Shown here one piece after another: positions 8,630 through 17,899 of a stretch of 64,000 bases of DNA. Both the position numbers and the translations under genes were made by a program. The notes under the pieces are model-generated. The model made no database searches. It worked only from the letters and a program-made list of their open reading frames with translations, and had not been told where the DNA came from. How positions within the stretch are numbered: position 1 is the stretch's first letter; the number at the start of each line of letters is the position of its first letter. This stretch comes from Bacteroidales bacterium UBA5515 (lineage in GTDB: Bacteria > Bacteroidota > Bacteroidia > Bacteroidales > P3): contig DIOL01000012.1 of the NCBI GenBank assembly GCA_002423895.1, forward strand, positions 61,209 to 125,208. The letters are read 5' to 3'.

Positions 8630-9166
8630 TTACTCTTTTAACTGATAAATATTTTTAATATTTCTTCCGTATCCATCAAAATCAAAACCATACCCAATAA
8701 TAAACTCATTACTTATCTCTTTCCCAATATACTTTATATTATAATCTTTCTTGAAAGCTTTAGGTTTAAAAATAAGTGTGCATATTTCAAAAGAAGATGG
8801 CTCTTTAGCCAAAATTCTTTCTCTTAAGCATTCCATCGTAATACCTGTATCAATAATATCTTCTATTACAATAATATTTTTACCTTTAAGGTCTTCATTT
8901 AATCCAATAAGTTCTCTAACCTCATCTGTAGAACATAAACCCTGATAGGAGGAAAGTTTGATGAAACTTATTTTATGGTTACCCTCAATCTTCTTCAAAA
9001 GATCAGAAGCAAACATAAAAGCTCCATTAAGCACTATTAAAAATAATACTTCTTTATCAGCGTAATCCTTATTAATCCTATCGCTTAATGATTTAATCAC
9101 TAATTCTATTTCATCACAGCTGATAAACTTGCTAAATATTTTGCCTTTTATGTTTACTTGGTTCAA
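8630..9166 (-). CDS. hpt: Hypoxanthine phosphoribosyltransferase
   Basis: This purine salvage enzyme joins hypoxanthine or guanine to PRPP. The 178-residue product carries the PRPP-binding loop VIEDIIDTGITM and the flexible-loop segment FIKLSSYQG. The start is taken as TTG at 9166: an in-frame stop lies four codons upstream, the first ATG comes about 50 residues in, and a -7 box (minus strand TAATTTTG, 9194-9187) places transcription about 15-20 bases before the TTG. It precedes adk by 33 bp, a sensible purine pairing. Confidence 0.93.
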   Translation of the reverse strand: MNQVNIKGKIFSKFISCDEIELVIKSLSDRINKDYADKEVLFLIVLNGAFMFASDLLKKIEGNHKISFIKLSSYQGLCSTDEVRELIGLNEDLKGKNIIVIEDIIDTGITMECLRERILAKEPSSFEICTLIFKPKAFKKDYNIKYIGKEISNEFIIGYGFDFDGYGRNIKNIYQLKE

Positions 9167-9186
9167 GAGAATGTGTTTTTAGTTTG

Positions 9187-9194
9187 CAAAATTA
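9187..9194 (-). promoter_or_regulatory. -7 box of the hpt operon
   Basis: Minus strand TAATTTTG fits the Bacteroides -7 consensus TAnnTTTG. No clear TTTG element is seen 20 bp upstream. It lies in the gap between the M20 gene and hpt, immediately before the hpt TTG start. Confidence 0.45.
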
Positions 9195-9209
9195 AATTAA
9201 AACAATGAA

Positions 9210-10412
9210 TTAACTTTGATTTAAAGAAGAAATCGCCAAAAAGGCTGAAAATCCCATTGCTTTTTTTATGCTTTGTTCGTCAATAACAAATGTTGATGTG
9301 TGAAGATTTGTTATTTGCATATCTTTCTTTTTTGTTCCAACTCTAAAATAACAACTTGGAGCTTGTTGAGAAAAATATGAGAAGTCTTCAGCAGTTGTTC
9401 TTTGAGGAATATTTAATACTTTTTCTTCTCCAAAATAAGTTTGAGCATAACCAAAAACCTTTCTTGTCAAGTCTATATCATTATAAACAAAAGGATAGCC
9501 ATGATCAACAAACACTTTTGCCTCTGCTCCAAAAGCTTTTGCTGTTTGAGTAGCAATTCTTTCAATTAAATTATGGCATTCTTTTCTCCAATTTTCATCA
9601 AAAGTTCTTATTATTCCTTCCAAATGTACTGAATCAGGAATTATGTTTGTTCTTCCGTTTGCAATAAATTTTCCTATTGAGAATACAGTTGGTATTGTTG
9701 CAGTTGCACTTCGTGAAACTATGCTTTGAAGAGCTACAACAACATGAGAAGCAACCAAAATTGGGTCAATATTTAGCTCTGGAGTTGCTCCATGCCCTCC
9801 TCTACCAATTATATCAATGTAAATTTCGTCTGTTGAAGCCATTGCCTTGCCTTCAGTCATTCCAATATAACCACATTCCATTTCAGGAGTTGAGTGAAAG
9901 GCAAAAATATTACTTGGAGTGATTTCTTTAAATATTCCTTCTTGCAACATCTTCCATGCTCCTCCAGGATACATCTCTTCAGAAGGTTGAAAAATAAACA
10001 TTACTCTTCCTTCAAAATCATTTTCCAATTCTTTTAATATTTTAATTGCACCCAAAAGTGAAGCCATGTGTAAATCATGACCACAAGCATGCATAACGCC
10101 TTCGTTGATTGATTTGTAAGAAAGTTCAGTTTCTTCCTTTATTGGAAGAGCGTCCATATCGGCTCTAAGAGCAACGGTTTTTTTGTCAGGATTCTTTCCA
10201 TTAACAAATCCATAAATACCAAATCCTCCAATATTTTTTTTGAATTCCAAACCCCATTCTTCCAATTTCGAGCAAATGAATTCTGATGTTTTTTCTTCTT
10301 GAGTTGAAAGTTCAGGATGTTTGTGTAAATGCCTTCGATATTCCACAATTTCATCAAAATACTTCTGAGCCAATTGCTCTATTTTTTCTTTAAAACTATT
10401 ATTATTAATCAT
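9210..10412 (-). CDS. M20-family amidohydrolase (peptidase M20D type)
   Basis: This is a zinc amidohydrolase of the N-acyl-amino-acid / IAA-amino-acid hydrolase group, probably cytoplasmic. The 400 residues contain the metal motifs HMACGHD-type (MHACGHDLHMA, about 105-115), RADMDALP, QPSEE with the catalytic Glu, and the dimerisation domain with GGRGGHGA-like IIGRGGHGATPE. The substrate cannot be read from the sequence. It has its own promoter on the minus strand, so it is probably separate from hpt. Confidence 0.93.
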   Translation of the reverse strand: MINNNSFKEKIEQLAQKYFDEIVEYRRHLHKHPELSTQEEKTSEFICSKLEEWGLEFKKNIGGFGIYGFVNGKNPDKKTVALRADMDALPIKEETELSYKSINEGVMHACGHDLHMASLLGAIKILKELENDFEGRVMFIFQPSEEMYPGGAWKMLQEGIFKEITPSNIFAFHSTPEMECGYIGMTEGKAMASTDEIYIDIIGRGGHGATPELNIDPILVASHVVVALQSIVSRSATATIPTVFSIGKFIANGRTNIIPDSVHLEGIIRTFDENWRKECHNLIERIATQTAKAFGAEAKVFVDHGYPFVYNDIDLTRKVFGYAQTYFGEEKVLNIPQRTTAEDFSYFSQQAPSCYFRVGTKKKDMQITNLHTSTFVIDEQSIKKAMGFSAFLAISSLNQS

Positions 10413-10458
10413 ATAATAAAAAAGGATTTAGTATTCTTTCACTTGAATTTGGATTATG

Positions 10459-10489
10459 CAAAGGTAGATAGTTTTTGTTTTATTAACAA
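10459..10489 (-). promoter_or_regulatory. Promoter of the M20 amidohydrolase gene
   Basis: On the minus strand an ATTG-type -33 element (TTG at 10489-10487) and a -7 box TACCTTTG (10466-10459) are 20 bp apart, matching the Bacteroides promoter form. The box ends about 47 bp before the ATG at 10412. Confidence 0.6.
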
Positions 10490-10598
10490 TTTTAGAATAA
10501 GATATTTTCTTTTATCTTTACCTATTCAAAAATAATTCCATATCTTCGCAAATGGAAAAAATCTATAAACAAGAATTAATATAATACAATCTAATAAA

Positions 10599-10994
10599 AT
10601 GAAAAAGATTATAATTCTTTTAAGTGTGGGACTAATATTTTCATTTATTATTGTTTCATGCAGTTCAATGGAGGATAAAATTGTAGGCAAGTGGCAACAT
10701 GTTTTAATTGTAGGGCAAAGTCCACAAGGAAGTGACTCTTTGGATATGACACAGTACCCACCAACATATAATGTTTTTAGAGAAGATGGTACTCTTCAAA
10801 TATACAATTCACAACAGGAAGAAAATGTAAGATACCTTATTCGTGACAATAAATTATATTCTTTCAAGCTTGGAAAAACAGACACTGCAATCATGGATAT
10901 AAAGAAACTTACAAAAGATGAGTTGATTCTTCAAGTAAAATTTAGAGAAGATTCCCAAAGAACAGAAAGTCTTTACTACAAAAAAGTAAAATAG
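10599..10994 (+). CDS. Small lipoprotein, lipocalin-like
   Basis: The 131-residue product starts with a lysine-rich end, a hydrophobic stretch and the lipobox-like IIVSC at about residue 21, so it is probably a lipid-anchored envelope protein. The mature part begins SSMEDKIVGKWQHV and is mostly beta-strand (FREDGTLQIYN, YLIRDNKLYSF), the pattern of the small lipocalin-like proteins common in Bacteroidota. No specific function can be assigned. A TATCTTCG box at 10541-10548, 21 bp after TTTA, may be its promoter. Confidence 0.75.
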   Translation: MKKIIILLSVGLIFSFIIVSCSSMEDKIVGKWQHVLIVGQSPQGSDSLDMTQYPPTYNVFREDGTLQIYNSQQEENVRYLIRDNKLYSFKLGKTDTAIMDIKKLTKDELILQVKFREDSQRTESLYYKKVK

Positions 10995-11098
10995 TTTTCC
11001 ATAACTCATAAAAATTTCTTATATTTGCATTTCAGGACTATTTATAATAATGTCCATTCCCAAAAAATAAACACCAATCCCTAAAATATTTTAAATAA

Positions 11099-11257
11099 AA
11101 AGATGCACATCTTTTATAGCGAAAGATGCACATCGTTTGGTATGAAAGATGCGCATCTTTTGGGTAAAAAGTCCTTGATTAATAAGTTTTATATCCCGAT
11201 TTTATAAAAATATATCAAGGTTAGAGAGAAATATATAAGGTATAATTTCAATTATGA
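11099..11257. repeat. Dispersed phased-word element, GATGCACATC family, copy A
   Basis: Three palindromic words GATGCACATC, GATGCACATC and GATGCGCATC centre at 11106.5, 11129.5 and 11152.5, exactly 23 bp apart. They are followed by TCCTTGATTA, ATCCCGATTTTA, TATCAAGG and TATAAGG at about 20-23-bp steps. The same series is found at 46862-47022, with the spacers between words changed but the words kept. Confidence 0.85.
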
Positions 11258-11452
11258 TTGAGTTTTTTGAAAATATCCTTGAAATATTCTTTATTATCTA
11301 AGTGAAGTGCACCCTTTTTTATTTCTACTTGTCTAACATTTTAATCAAAAGAAGAGACAAAAAATTATAATTTTCAGCTTAATCCATTCAAATTAATTGA
11401 AGTAAACTTGCATTAATATTTATCTTTTACCCGTTTATAGCAATTTTATTCA

Positions 11453-11460
11453 TACCTTTG
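11453..11460 (+). promoter_or_regulatory. -7 box of the DEAD-box helicase gene
   Basis: TACCTTTG matches TAnnTTTG and lies 26 bp before the ATG at 11487. The -33 element is not clear. Confidence 0.5.
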
Positions 11461-11486
11461 CAAATTAATTCACTAATAAAATTTAT

Positions 11487-13325
11487 ATGACATTTAAAGA
11501 ATTGGGCATGAGTCCAGAAATCCTCAAAGCCATTGATGAACTCGGCTTTGAAAACCCAATGCCCGTTCAAGCAGAAACATTACCTGTACTACTTAATGAT
11601 GATGTAGACCTTGTAGCTTTAGCTCAAACAGGTACTGGAAAAACAGCAGCTTTTGGATTACCGATGATCCAAAAGATGGATTATACAAACAAAGACACTG
11701 AAGTTTTGGTGCTTTGTCCTACAAGAGAACTTTGTATTCAGATTTCAAAGGATTGTAAAAATTATTCAAAATATATTGAAACATGCACCATTTTGCCAGT
11801 TTATGGAGGTGCAAGCATTGATGTTCAAATCCGTACTTTAAGAAAAGGTGTTAAGATGATTGTTGCTACACCTGGAAGAATGAACGATTTGATAAATAGA
11901 GGTGTGGTTAATATTTCTAAGCTTAAATACGTAGTATTAGATGAGGCTGACGAAATGTTGAATATGGGATTTAAAGAAGATTTAGATAATATTCTTGCTC
12001 AAACTCCTGACAGCAAACATACTCTTTTGTTCTCAGCAACTATGCCTAAAGAGGTTGAAGCTATTTCTAAAGATTATATGAATGACCCTGTTAGAATTCA
12101 AATTGGGGTTAGAAATCAAGGAGCAGATAGCGTTTCTCACGTTTACTATTTGGTTCATGCAAAAGATAGATACTTGGCATTAAAGAGAATTGCTGATTAT
12201 TATCCAGACATTTATTCAATTGTTTTTTGCAGAACAAAACTTGAAACACAAGAAGTGGCTGATATGTTGATTCGTGATGGCTATAATGCTGATAGTTTAC
12301 ATGGAGATTTATCTCAAGCACAAAGAGATCACGTAATGAACCGTTTTAGACTTAAAAATATTCAAATGCTGGTTGCAACCGATGTTGCAGCAAGAGGATT
12401 GGATGTTAATAATCTTACTCATGTTATCAACTATAACCTTCCTGACGAATTGGAACAATATGTTCATCGCAGTGGAAGAACTGGTAGAGCTGACAAGACT
12501 GGTATTTCAATTGCTATCATTAATTTGAGAGAGAAATATAAAATTAAAGACATTGAACGTCAAATAAAGAAAGAATTTACCAAGGCTGAAATCCCAACAG
12601 GAAAAGAAGTTTGCAAGAAACAACTTTTCAATATGATTGATAAGGTAGAGCATGTTGATGTAAATTATTCTGAAATTGAGACTTTCTTGCCCGATATTAT
12701 GAAGAAATTGGAATGGATGGACAAGGAAGAACTTATTCGTAAGTTTGTTTCATTGGAATTTAACCGTTTCTTGGAATATTATGTTGGAGCACCTGATTTG
12801 AATGTTGATGAATCAAGAGAAAGAAGTAAACAGGAAAAAGGTAGCAATAACAGAGGGGATAAGAGAACCAATAAAGATGGTAACTTCACAAGACTATTTA
12901 TTACTTTAGGTCATAAAGACAAAATTGTACCTCAACGCTTGATTGGTATGATTAATGACTATACTCACGAAAGACATATTGAGATTGGAAAGATTGATAT
13001 TTTGGATACGTTTTCCTATGTTGATGTTGAAGAGTCAAAAGCACAAGCAGTTATTGATGCCTTTGAAGATAAGTTTGTAAAAGGGAGACCTATTGCTGTT
13101 GAAATTGCAGAATCAAAAGGCTCTTCATCAAGAGGAAGAAGTGGAGAAAGAAGAAGTTCTTCAGGAGACAGAAGAAGAGATGGAGGTGGCGAAAGAAAAA
13201 GCTCCTCAAGGAATAGCAATGACAGAAGAAGCAACGACAGGAATAGCTCCGATAGAAGAAGTTCTGACAGAAAGAAAGATAGCTCAAGAAGTAGTAGAGA
13301 TAAGGATAGAAAAAGATATAGGTAA
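11487..13325 (+). CDS. DEAD-box RNA helicase, DeaD/CsdA type
   Basis: This ATP-dependent RNA helicase is likely to act on ribosomal or structured RNA. The 612 residues contain the Q-motif region (TFKELGMSPEIL ... PMPVQAETLP), motif I AQTGTGKTA (about 51-59), PTRELC, DEAD in VLDEADEML, SATMP, and motif VI HRSGRTGRAD. A DbpA-type RNA-binding domain follows (about 470-550, FTRLFITLGHKDK ... ILDTFSYVDVE). The last 60 residues are a disordered tail of Arg, Ser, Asp and Lys. Large minus-strand open frames over this tail are shadows of its repetitive codons. It heads a plus-strand run with rpe and the next genes. Confidence 0.95.
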   Translation: MTFKELGMSPEILKAIDELGFENPMPVQAETLPVLLNDDVDLVALAQTGTGKTAAFGLPMIQKMDYTNKDTEVLVLCPTRELCIQISKDCKNYSKYIETCTILPVYGGASIDVQIRTLRKGVKMIVATPGRMNDLINRGVVNISKLKYVVLDEADEMLNMGFKEDLDNILAQTPDSKHTLLFSATMPKEVEAISKDYMNDPVRIQIGVRNQGADSVSHVYYLVHAKDRYLALKRIADYYPDIYSIVFCRTKLETQEVADMLIRDGYNADSLHGDLSQAQRDHVMNRFRLKNIQMLVATDVAARGLDVNNLTHVINYNLPDELEQYVHRSGRTGRADKTGISIAIINLREKYKIKDIERQIKKEFTKAEIPTGKEVCKKQLFNMIDKVEHVDVNYSEIETFLPDIMKKLEWMDKEELIRKFVSLEFNRFLEYYVGAPDLNVDESRERSKQEKGSNNRGDKRTNKDGNFTRLFITLGHKDKIVPQRLIGMINDYTHERHIEIGKIDILDTFSYVDVEESKAQAVIDAFEDKFVKGRPIAVEIAESKGSSSRGRSGERRSSSGDRRRDGGGERKSSSRNSNDRRSNDRNSSDRRSSDRKKDSSRSSRDKDRKRYR

Positions 13326-13348
13326 ATAATAAATTAGATAAATAAAAG

Positions 13349-13990
13349 ATGATTTTAGCTCCGTCATTATTGTCTGCAGACTTTGGCAATCTGCAAAAAG
13401 ATATTGAAATGATTAATGAAAGCCAAGCTGATTGGTTTCATATTGACGTTATGGATGGAGTATTTGTTCCTAACATTAGCTTTGGTCAACCAGTAATAAA
13501 GTTTATTAAAAAACATGCAAAGAAACCTTTGGATGTACATTTAATGATTGTTGACCCTGATAGATATTTTGAAGATTTTAAAAATATTGGAGCAGATATT
13601 CTTACAATTCATTACGAAGCTTGTCGCCATCTAAACAGAAGCATTTCTTCAATTAAACAATTAGGAATGAAAGCTGGAGTTGTACTTAACCCTCACACTC
13701 CTGTTTCTGTTTTGGAAGATATTATTCAAGAGTGCGATATGGTTTTACTTATGAGTGTAAACCCAGGATTTGGAGGACAAAGCTTTATTGAAAACACATA
13801 CAATAAAATAATTCAACTAAAAGAACTTATCAATAGGAAAAACCCAAGTTGTTTGATTGAAATTGATGGAGGTGTTAGCTTAAAGAACTATAAGCAACTT
13901 TTTGAATATGGTGCTGATGCTTTGGTTGCAGGAAACGCCGTTTTTGGAGCAGAAAAACCATTAGAAACCATTAAAGAATTTAAGAAATAA
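13349..13990 (+). CDS. rpe: Ribulose-phosphate 3-epimerase
   Basis: This enzyme interconverts ribulose 5-phosphate and xylulose 5-phosphate in the pentose phosphate pathway. The 213-residue TIM barrel shows APSLLSADFGNL at the N-terminus, the metal-binding HIDVMDGVFVPNISFG, the signature LMSVNPGFGGQSFI and IEIDGGV near the C-terminus. It lies 23 bp after the helicase gene and 3 bp before the PHP phosphatase gene. Ribose-5-phosphate isomerase (rpiB) is at 42603. Confidence 0.96.
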   Translation: MILAPSLLSADFGNLQKDIEMINESQADWFHIDVMDGVFVPNISFGQPVIKFIKKHAKKPLDVHLMIVDPDRYFEDFKNIGADILTIHYEACRHLNRSISSIKQLGMKAGVVLNPHTPVSVLEDIIQECDMVLLMSVNPGFGGQSFIENTYNKIIQLKELINRKNPSCLIEIDGGVSLKNYKQLFEYGADALVAGNAVFGAEKPLETIKEFKK

Positions 13991-13993
13991 TTT

Positions 13994-14737
13994 ATGTTTG
14001 GCTTTTTCAGTGGTAAATCAAAAAAAGTTGAAGAAGTAGTTGATTTGTCAGTTTTAGAAACTGACATTCATTCTCACTTAATTCCAGGCGTTGACGATGG
14101 TTCTCAAAGTATGGAAGAGTCAATTTCTCTTTTGAAGCAGCTGAAAGAATTGGGATATAAAAAAGTTATCACCACTCCTCATATTTTCTACGATAGCTTT
14201 ATAGATGGATATGATATATTATATCAAAAGCTTGAAGACTTAAGGCTTAAAGTAAAAGAAAATAATATTGATATAGAAATTGTACTTTCTGGAGAGTATC
14301 TATTGGATGATGACATTAAAGAAAGAGTAGAGAAAAATCAAATATTAAGTTTTGGAGATAATTATCTTCTCTTTGAATTTCCAATGCGTAATGAGCCTAT
14401 GGGCTATGAAGAATGGTTATTTGACCTTCAGTTATCTGGTTATAATTTAATTCTTGCACATCCCGAAAGATATACTTTCTTGAATAATGACATTAAGAAA
14501 TATTATAAATTAAAGGATAGAGGAATTCTGTTTCAAGTTAATATTTCTTCTTTTTCTGGTTACTACGGTGAACATATTCAAAAATTAGTTGAAAAACTTA
14601 CTAATGAGAATTTGGTTGATTTAATTGGAACCGACTGTCATGGACAAAGGCATATTGATGCCTTAAAGAAGTCTTTGCATAGTCCAGTTTTAAAGCAACT
14701 TGTAAATTCTGGACGATTAATAAATAATAAATTATAA
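13994..14737 (+). CDS. PHP-domain protein-tyrosine phosphatase, CpsB/YwqE type
   Basis: This is a metal-dependent phosphatase of the polymerase-histidinol phosphatase fold. The 247 residues contain DIHSHLIPGVDDGSQS (metal His-X-His and the CpsB-type continuation), TTPHI, the central Glu in GEYLLDD, AHPERY and GTDCHG, the full ligand set of this family. In other bacteria these enzymes dephosphorylate the tyrosine kinases that control capsule polymerisation; no capsule genes are near here, so that role is an inference from the family. It lies 3 bp after rpe and 9 bp before purB. Confidence 0.88.
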   Translation: MFGFFSGKSKKVEEVVDLSVLETDIHSHLIPGVDDGSQSMEESISLLKQLKELGYKKVITTPHIFYDSFIDGYDILYQKLEDLRLKVKENNIDIEIVLSGEYLLDDDIKERVEKNQILSFGDNYLLFEFPMRNEPMGYEEWLFDLQLSGYNLILAHPERYTFLNNDIKKYYKLKDRGILFQVNISSFSGYYGEHIQKLVEKLTNENLVDLIGTDCHGQRHIDALKKSLHSPVLKQLVNSGRLINNKL

Positions 14738-14746
14738 TATAGTATT

Positions 14747-16087
14747 ATGGATTCATTACTTGCTATTTCTCCCATTGATGGAAGATATAGAAAACAGGTT
14801 GAGCCTTTAGCAAATTATTTTTCTGAAAAGGCTTTAATTAATTATAGAACAAGAGTTGAAATAGAATATTTTATTGCCCTTTGTGAATTAGGTATTGAAG
14901 GCTTAAAAGATTTTGATAAGAATAATTTCAACGCATTAAAAGATATTTACTTAAATTTTACTGAAACAGACGCTCAACAAATTAAGGATATTGAAAAGAT
15001 AACTAATCACGACGTTAAGGCTGTTGAATATTTTATTAAAAAGAAATTTGACTCACTTGGATTAGAAAAATGGAAAGAATTTATCCATTTTGGTTTAACT
15101 TCACAAGATATTAATAATACTTCTGTTCCATTAAGCATTAAAGAATGTCAAGAAGAGGTTTACTTGCCTCTTATGAATGATATTGTGGAGCTATTGGAAG
15201 AAAAAGCAAAAACTTGGGAAGGAATTCCAATGCTTGCACACACTCATGGTCAACCAGCATCTCCAACAATGCTTTCAAAGGAAATAAGAGTATTTACTTA
15301 TCGTCTTCAACAACAGTTAGCATATTTTGCTTTCATCCCTTTTGGAGCTAAGTTTGGAGGAGCAACAGGTAACTTTAATGCTCATAAAGTAACTTTCCCT
15401 GAACATAACTGGGTTTTGTTTGCAAATAATTTTTGTTCAAGTCTTGGATTGGAACGTCAATCTTACACAACTCAAATAGAGAACTACGATAATATGTCTG
15501 CATATTTCGATTCAATAAAAAGAATCAATGTTATCCTTATGGATTTCTGCAAAGATATGTGGGCTTATATTTCAATGGAATATTTCAAACAAAAAATTAA
15601 GGAAGGAGAAGTTGGTTCTTCTGCAATGCCTCACAAGGTAAATCCTATTGATTTTGAAAATGCAGAAGGAAACTTGGGATTGGCTAATGCAATTTTTGAC
15701 CACTTGTCAATGAAACTTCCAATATCTCGTTTACAAAGAGACTTAACTGATTCAACCGTTACAAGAAATATTGGAGTTCCTATTGCTCATACAATTATAG
15801 CTTTAAATTCAATAATTAAGGGAGTAAATAAACTTATTATTAATACTAAAGCAATAGAAAGAGATTTGAATAACAATTGGGCTGTTGTTGCAGAAGCTCT
15901 TCAATCTATTCTTCGTTCAATTGGTTATCCAAATCCTTATGAAACATTGAAGGATTTAACAAGAACCAACACTGAAGTAAATGCTGAAACAATTGCAAAA
16001 TTTGTTAATGGCTTAGATGTTAGTGATGAAATTAAAAAGAGGATGAAAGAAATAACTCCTATGAACTACGTTGGAGTTTATGAATAA
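14747..16087 (+). CDS. purB: Adenylosuccinate lyase
   Basis: This enzyme cleaves SAICAR and adenylosuccinate in purine synthesis. The 446 residues belong to the fumarase/aspartase superfamily, with the flexible signature loop GSSAMPHKVNPIDFENAEGN (about 288-307) holding the catalytic Ser, plus HFGLTSQDINNT and AHTHGQPASPT with the conserved His residues. The ~450-residue size and the sequence starting LLAISPIDGRYR match the E. coli-like PurB clade. It is followed 10 bp later by an ABC exporter. Confidence 0.95.
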   Translation: MDSLLAISPIDGRYRKQVEPLANYFSEKALINYRTRVEIEYFIALCELGIEGLKDFDKNNFNALKDIYLNFTETDAQQIKDIEKITNHDVKAVEYFIKKKFDSLGLEKWKEFIHFGLTSQDINNTSVPLSIKECQEEVYLPLMNDIVELLEEKAKTWEGIPMLAHTHGQPASPTMLSKEIRVFTYRLQQQLAYFAFIPFGAKFGGATGNFNAHKVTFPEHNWVLFANNFCSSLGLERQSYTTQIENYDNMSAYFDSIKRINVILMDFCKDMWAYISMEYFKQKIKEGEVGSSAMPHKVNPIDFENAEGNLGLANAIFDHLSMKLPISRLQRDLTDSTVTRNIGVPIAHTIIALNSIIKGVNKLIINTKAIERDLNNNWAVVAEALQSILRSIGYPNPYETLKDLTRTNTEVNAETIAKFVNGLDVSDEIKKRMKEITPMNYVGVYE

Positions 16088-16097
16088 TAGATAGGCA

Positions 16098-17894
16098 ATG
16101 AGAAAATATTTTACTTGGATATTTGCTAAACCTTATTTAGTAAGGATAATTCTTTACTTTATTTTGGTTTGTCTTGCTACAATATTTTCTATTGCCTCCA
16201 TTCTTTCTGCTTCTAACTTTTTAAATGTACTTTTCTCACAAGAGCTAAGCAATACCGTTGTTGCTAATCCTTCTTTGCTGGATGAATTTCTTTCTTCCTT
16301 CTATTCTAAGATTATTGCTTATGGTAGAGTGAATGCATTGTATATATTTGGAGTTATTATTTTTATAATCTATTTTCTAAAAGACGTCTTTACCTATTTA
16401 GCTTCTTTTTTTATTGCCTCTGTAAGGAATAAAATTGTAAGAAATATTAGGAATAAACTATTTCAAAAATATATCTCATTACCTCTTTCCTACTTAAGCT
16501 CACACCGTAAGGGAGATCTTATTTCTCGATTAAGTAATGATGTTATTGAATATGATGAAAATGTATTGAAATCAATTACATCTTTAGTTGGTGGTTTGAT
16601 AACTGTTGCTCTTTATCTAATTGCTCTTTTCTATATTGACTATAGTCTAACCCTGACTGTATTGGTTGTATTTCCTATTGTTGCTCTTTTATCTTCTTTC
16701 ATAAGCAGAACTCTTCGTCATAGTTCAAAACATCTTCAACAAAAGAGTGCAAATATTATTTCTATTATTGAACAAACAATTTCTGGACTAAGAATAATTA
16801 AAGCTCACACTGCAATTGAACTTATGAATGAAAGATTTGTTCATTTTAATTCTTCGTATACAAGATTAAGAAACAGTATTTACAGAAGAGTTGATTTAGC
16901 TTCTCCAGTTAGTGAGTTTTTTGGCAATTCAATGTTGATTGGACTACTCCTTTTTGGCTCTTCAAAAGTTCTTACCACTGCATCAATATCTGCTGAGCTG
17001 TTTATTGTATACCTTGTTCTCTTCACTCTTATTATTAAGCCAGCAAAAGATATTCCAACTTCTTTCTTTAATATTAAAAAAGGGAAAGCCTCAATTGATA
17101 GAATTGTTGAAATATTGGAGATAAAGAATCAAATTGTTGAACCTAAAGAGCCTGTTGCTTTTCCAAAGATAGAAAAAGGGATTGTATTTAATAATGTAAA
17201 CTTCGCCTATAAAGAAGACTTGGTATTGAAAAATATTAATCTGATTTTTGAGAAAGGCAAAACAACAGCAATTGTTGGATCTTCTGGAAGTGGAAAGAGT
17301 ACATTGATTGATTTAATTCCAAAACTCTACGAGCCAACTAAAGGAGAAATTCTTTTTGATGATATTAATAGTAAGGCAATTCATTCTAAAGCAATAAGAG
17401 ATAATATTGCTTTTGTTACTCAAGAAACAATTCTTTTCAACGATTCAATATTTAATAATATCACCTTCGGGTCAAGTTCTTATAGCTTGGAACAGGTAAA
17501 GAAGGCTGCAGAGATTGCAAATGCTCATACTTTTATTGAAAAACTCCCAGATGGTTATAATACAATTATTGGAGATAGAGGTTCTACTCTTTCTGGAGGA
17601 GAGCGCCAAAGAATCAGCATAGCAAGAGCCGTTCTTAAGAATGCAGATATTTTAATTCTTGACGAAGCAACCTCAGCTCTTGATACTGAAAACGAAAGAT
17701 TGGTTCAAGAAGCCATTTCCAAAATCACTAAAGATAAAACATCAATCATTATTGCCCATCGTCTTTCAACAATTACTAATGCTGATAAGATAATAGTTTT
17801 AGATAAAGGAGAAATTAAAGAAGAAGGAACACATCACGAGCTTATTCAACAAAACGGAATTTATACAAAGCTCTGTTCAATGCAAGAATTATAA
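16098..17894 (+). CDS. ABC exporter, MsbA-like, fused membrane and ATPase domains
   Basis: This is a half-transporter that would work as a homodimer. The 598 residues have a six-helix membrane domain (about 1-325) and an ATPase domain with Walker A GSSGSGKST (about 394-402), signature LSGGERQRISIARA, Walker B ILILDEATSALD and the H-loop IIAHRLSTI. The layout matches lipid/multidrug exporters such as MsbA; the substrate cannot be read. It is probably the last gene of the run from 11487. Confidence 0.93.
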   Translation: MRKYFTWIFAKPYLVRIILYFILVCLATIFSIASILSASNFLNVLFSQELSNTVVANPSLLDEFLSSFYSKIIAYGRVNALYIFGVIIFIIYFLKDVFTYLASFFIASVRNKIVRNIRNKLFQKYISLPLSYLSSHRKGDLISRLSNDVIEYDENVLKSITSLVGGLITVALYLIALFYIDYSLTLTVLVVFPIVALLSSFISRTLRHSSKHLQQKSANIISIIEQTISGLRIIKAHTAIELMNERFVHFNSSYTRLRNSIYRRVDLASPVSEFFGNSMLIGLLLFGSSKVLTTASISAELFIVYLVLFTLIIKPAKDIPTSFFNIKKGKASIDRIVEILEIKNQIVEPKEPVAFPKIEKGIVFNNVNFAYKEDLVLKNINLIFEKGKTTAIVGSSGSGKSTLIDLIPKLYEPTKGEILFDDINSKAIHSKAIRDNIAFVTQETILFNDSIFNNITFGSSSYSLEQVKKAAEIANAHTFIEKLPDGYNTIIGDRGSTLSGGERQRISIARAVLKNADILILDEATSALDTENERLVQEAISKITKDKTSIIIAHRLSTITNADKIIVLDKGEIKEEGTHHELIQQNGIYTKLCSMQEL

Positions 17895-17899
17895 GGTTC

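Larger units (their letters stand above)
10995..11486. other. 492-bp intergenic region with repeat element
   Basis: No gene is visible. From left to right it holds a -7-like TATATTTG (11020-11027), an imperfect 21-nt palindrome (11035-11055, GGAC ... GTCC), the phased-word element at 11099-11257, and a -7 box TACCTTTG at 11453-11460 for the helicase gene. Confidence 0.7.

Noticed and set aside
8630..9166. hpt and adk as one fused gene, as seen in some Bacteroidota
   Set aside because: A stop codon and a 33-bp gap separate them here; instead adk itself is duplicated.
11099..11160. GATGCACATC palindromes as a CRISPR-like array
   Set aside because: Repeats are about 10 bp with spacers of about 13 bp and no cas gene nearby; the geometry is not that of any CRISPR type.
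13016..13389. Minus-strand open frames over the 3' end of the helicase gene
   Set aside because: They mirror the repetitive Arg/Ser/Asp codons of the helicase tail and show Leu/Ser-rich sequence with no domain; rpe and the helicase already account for this DNA.
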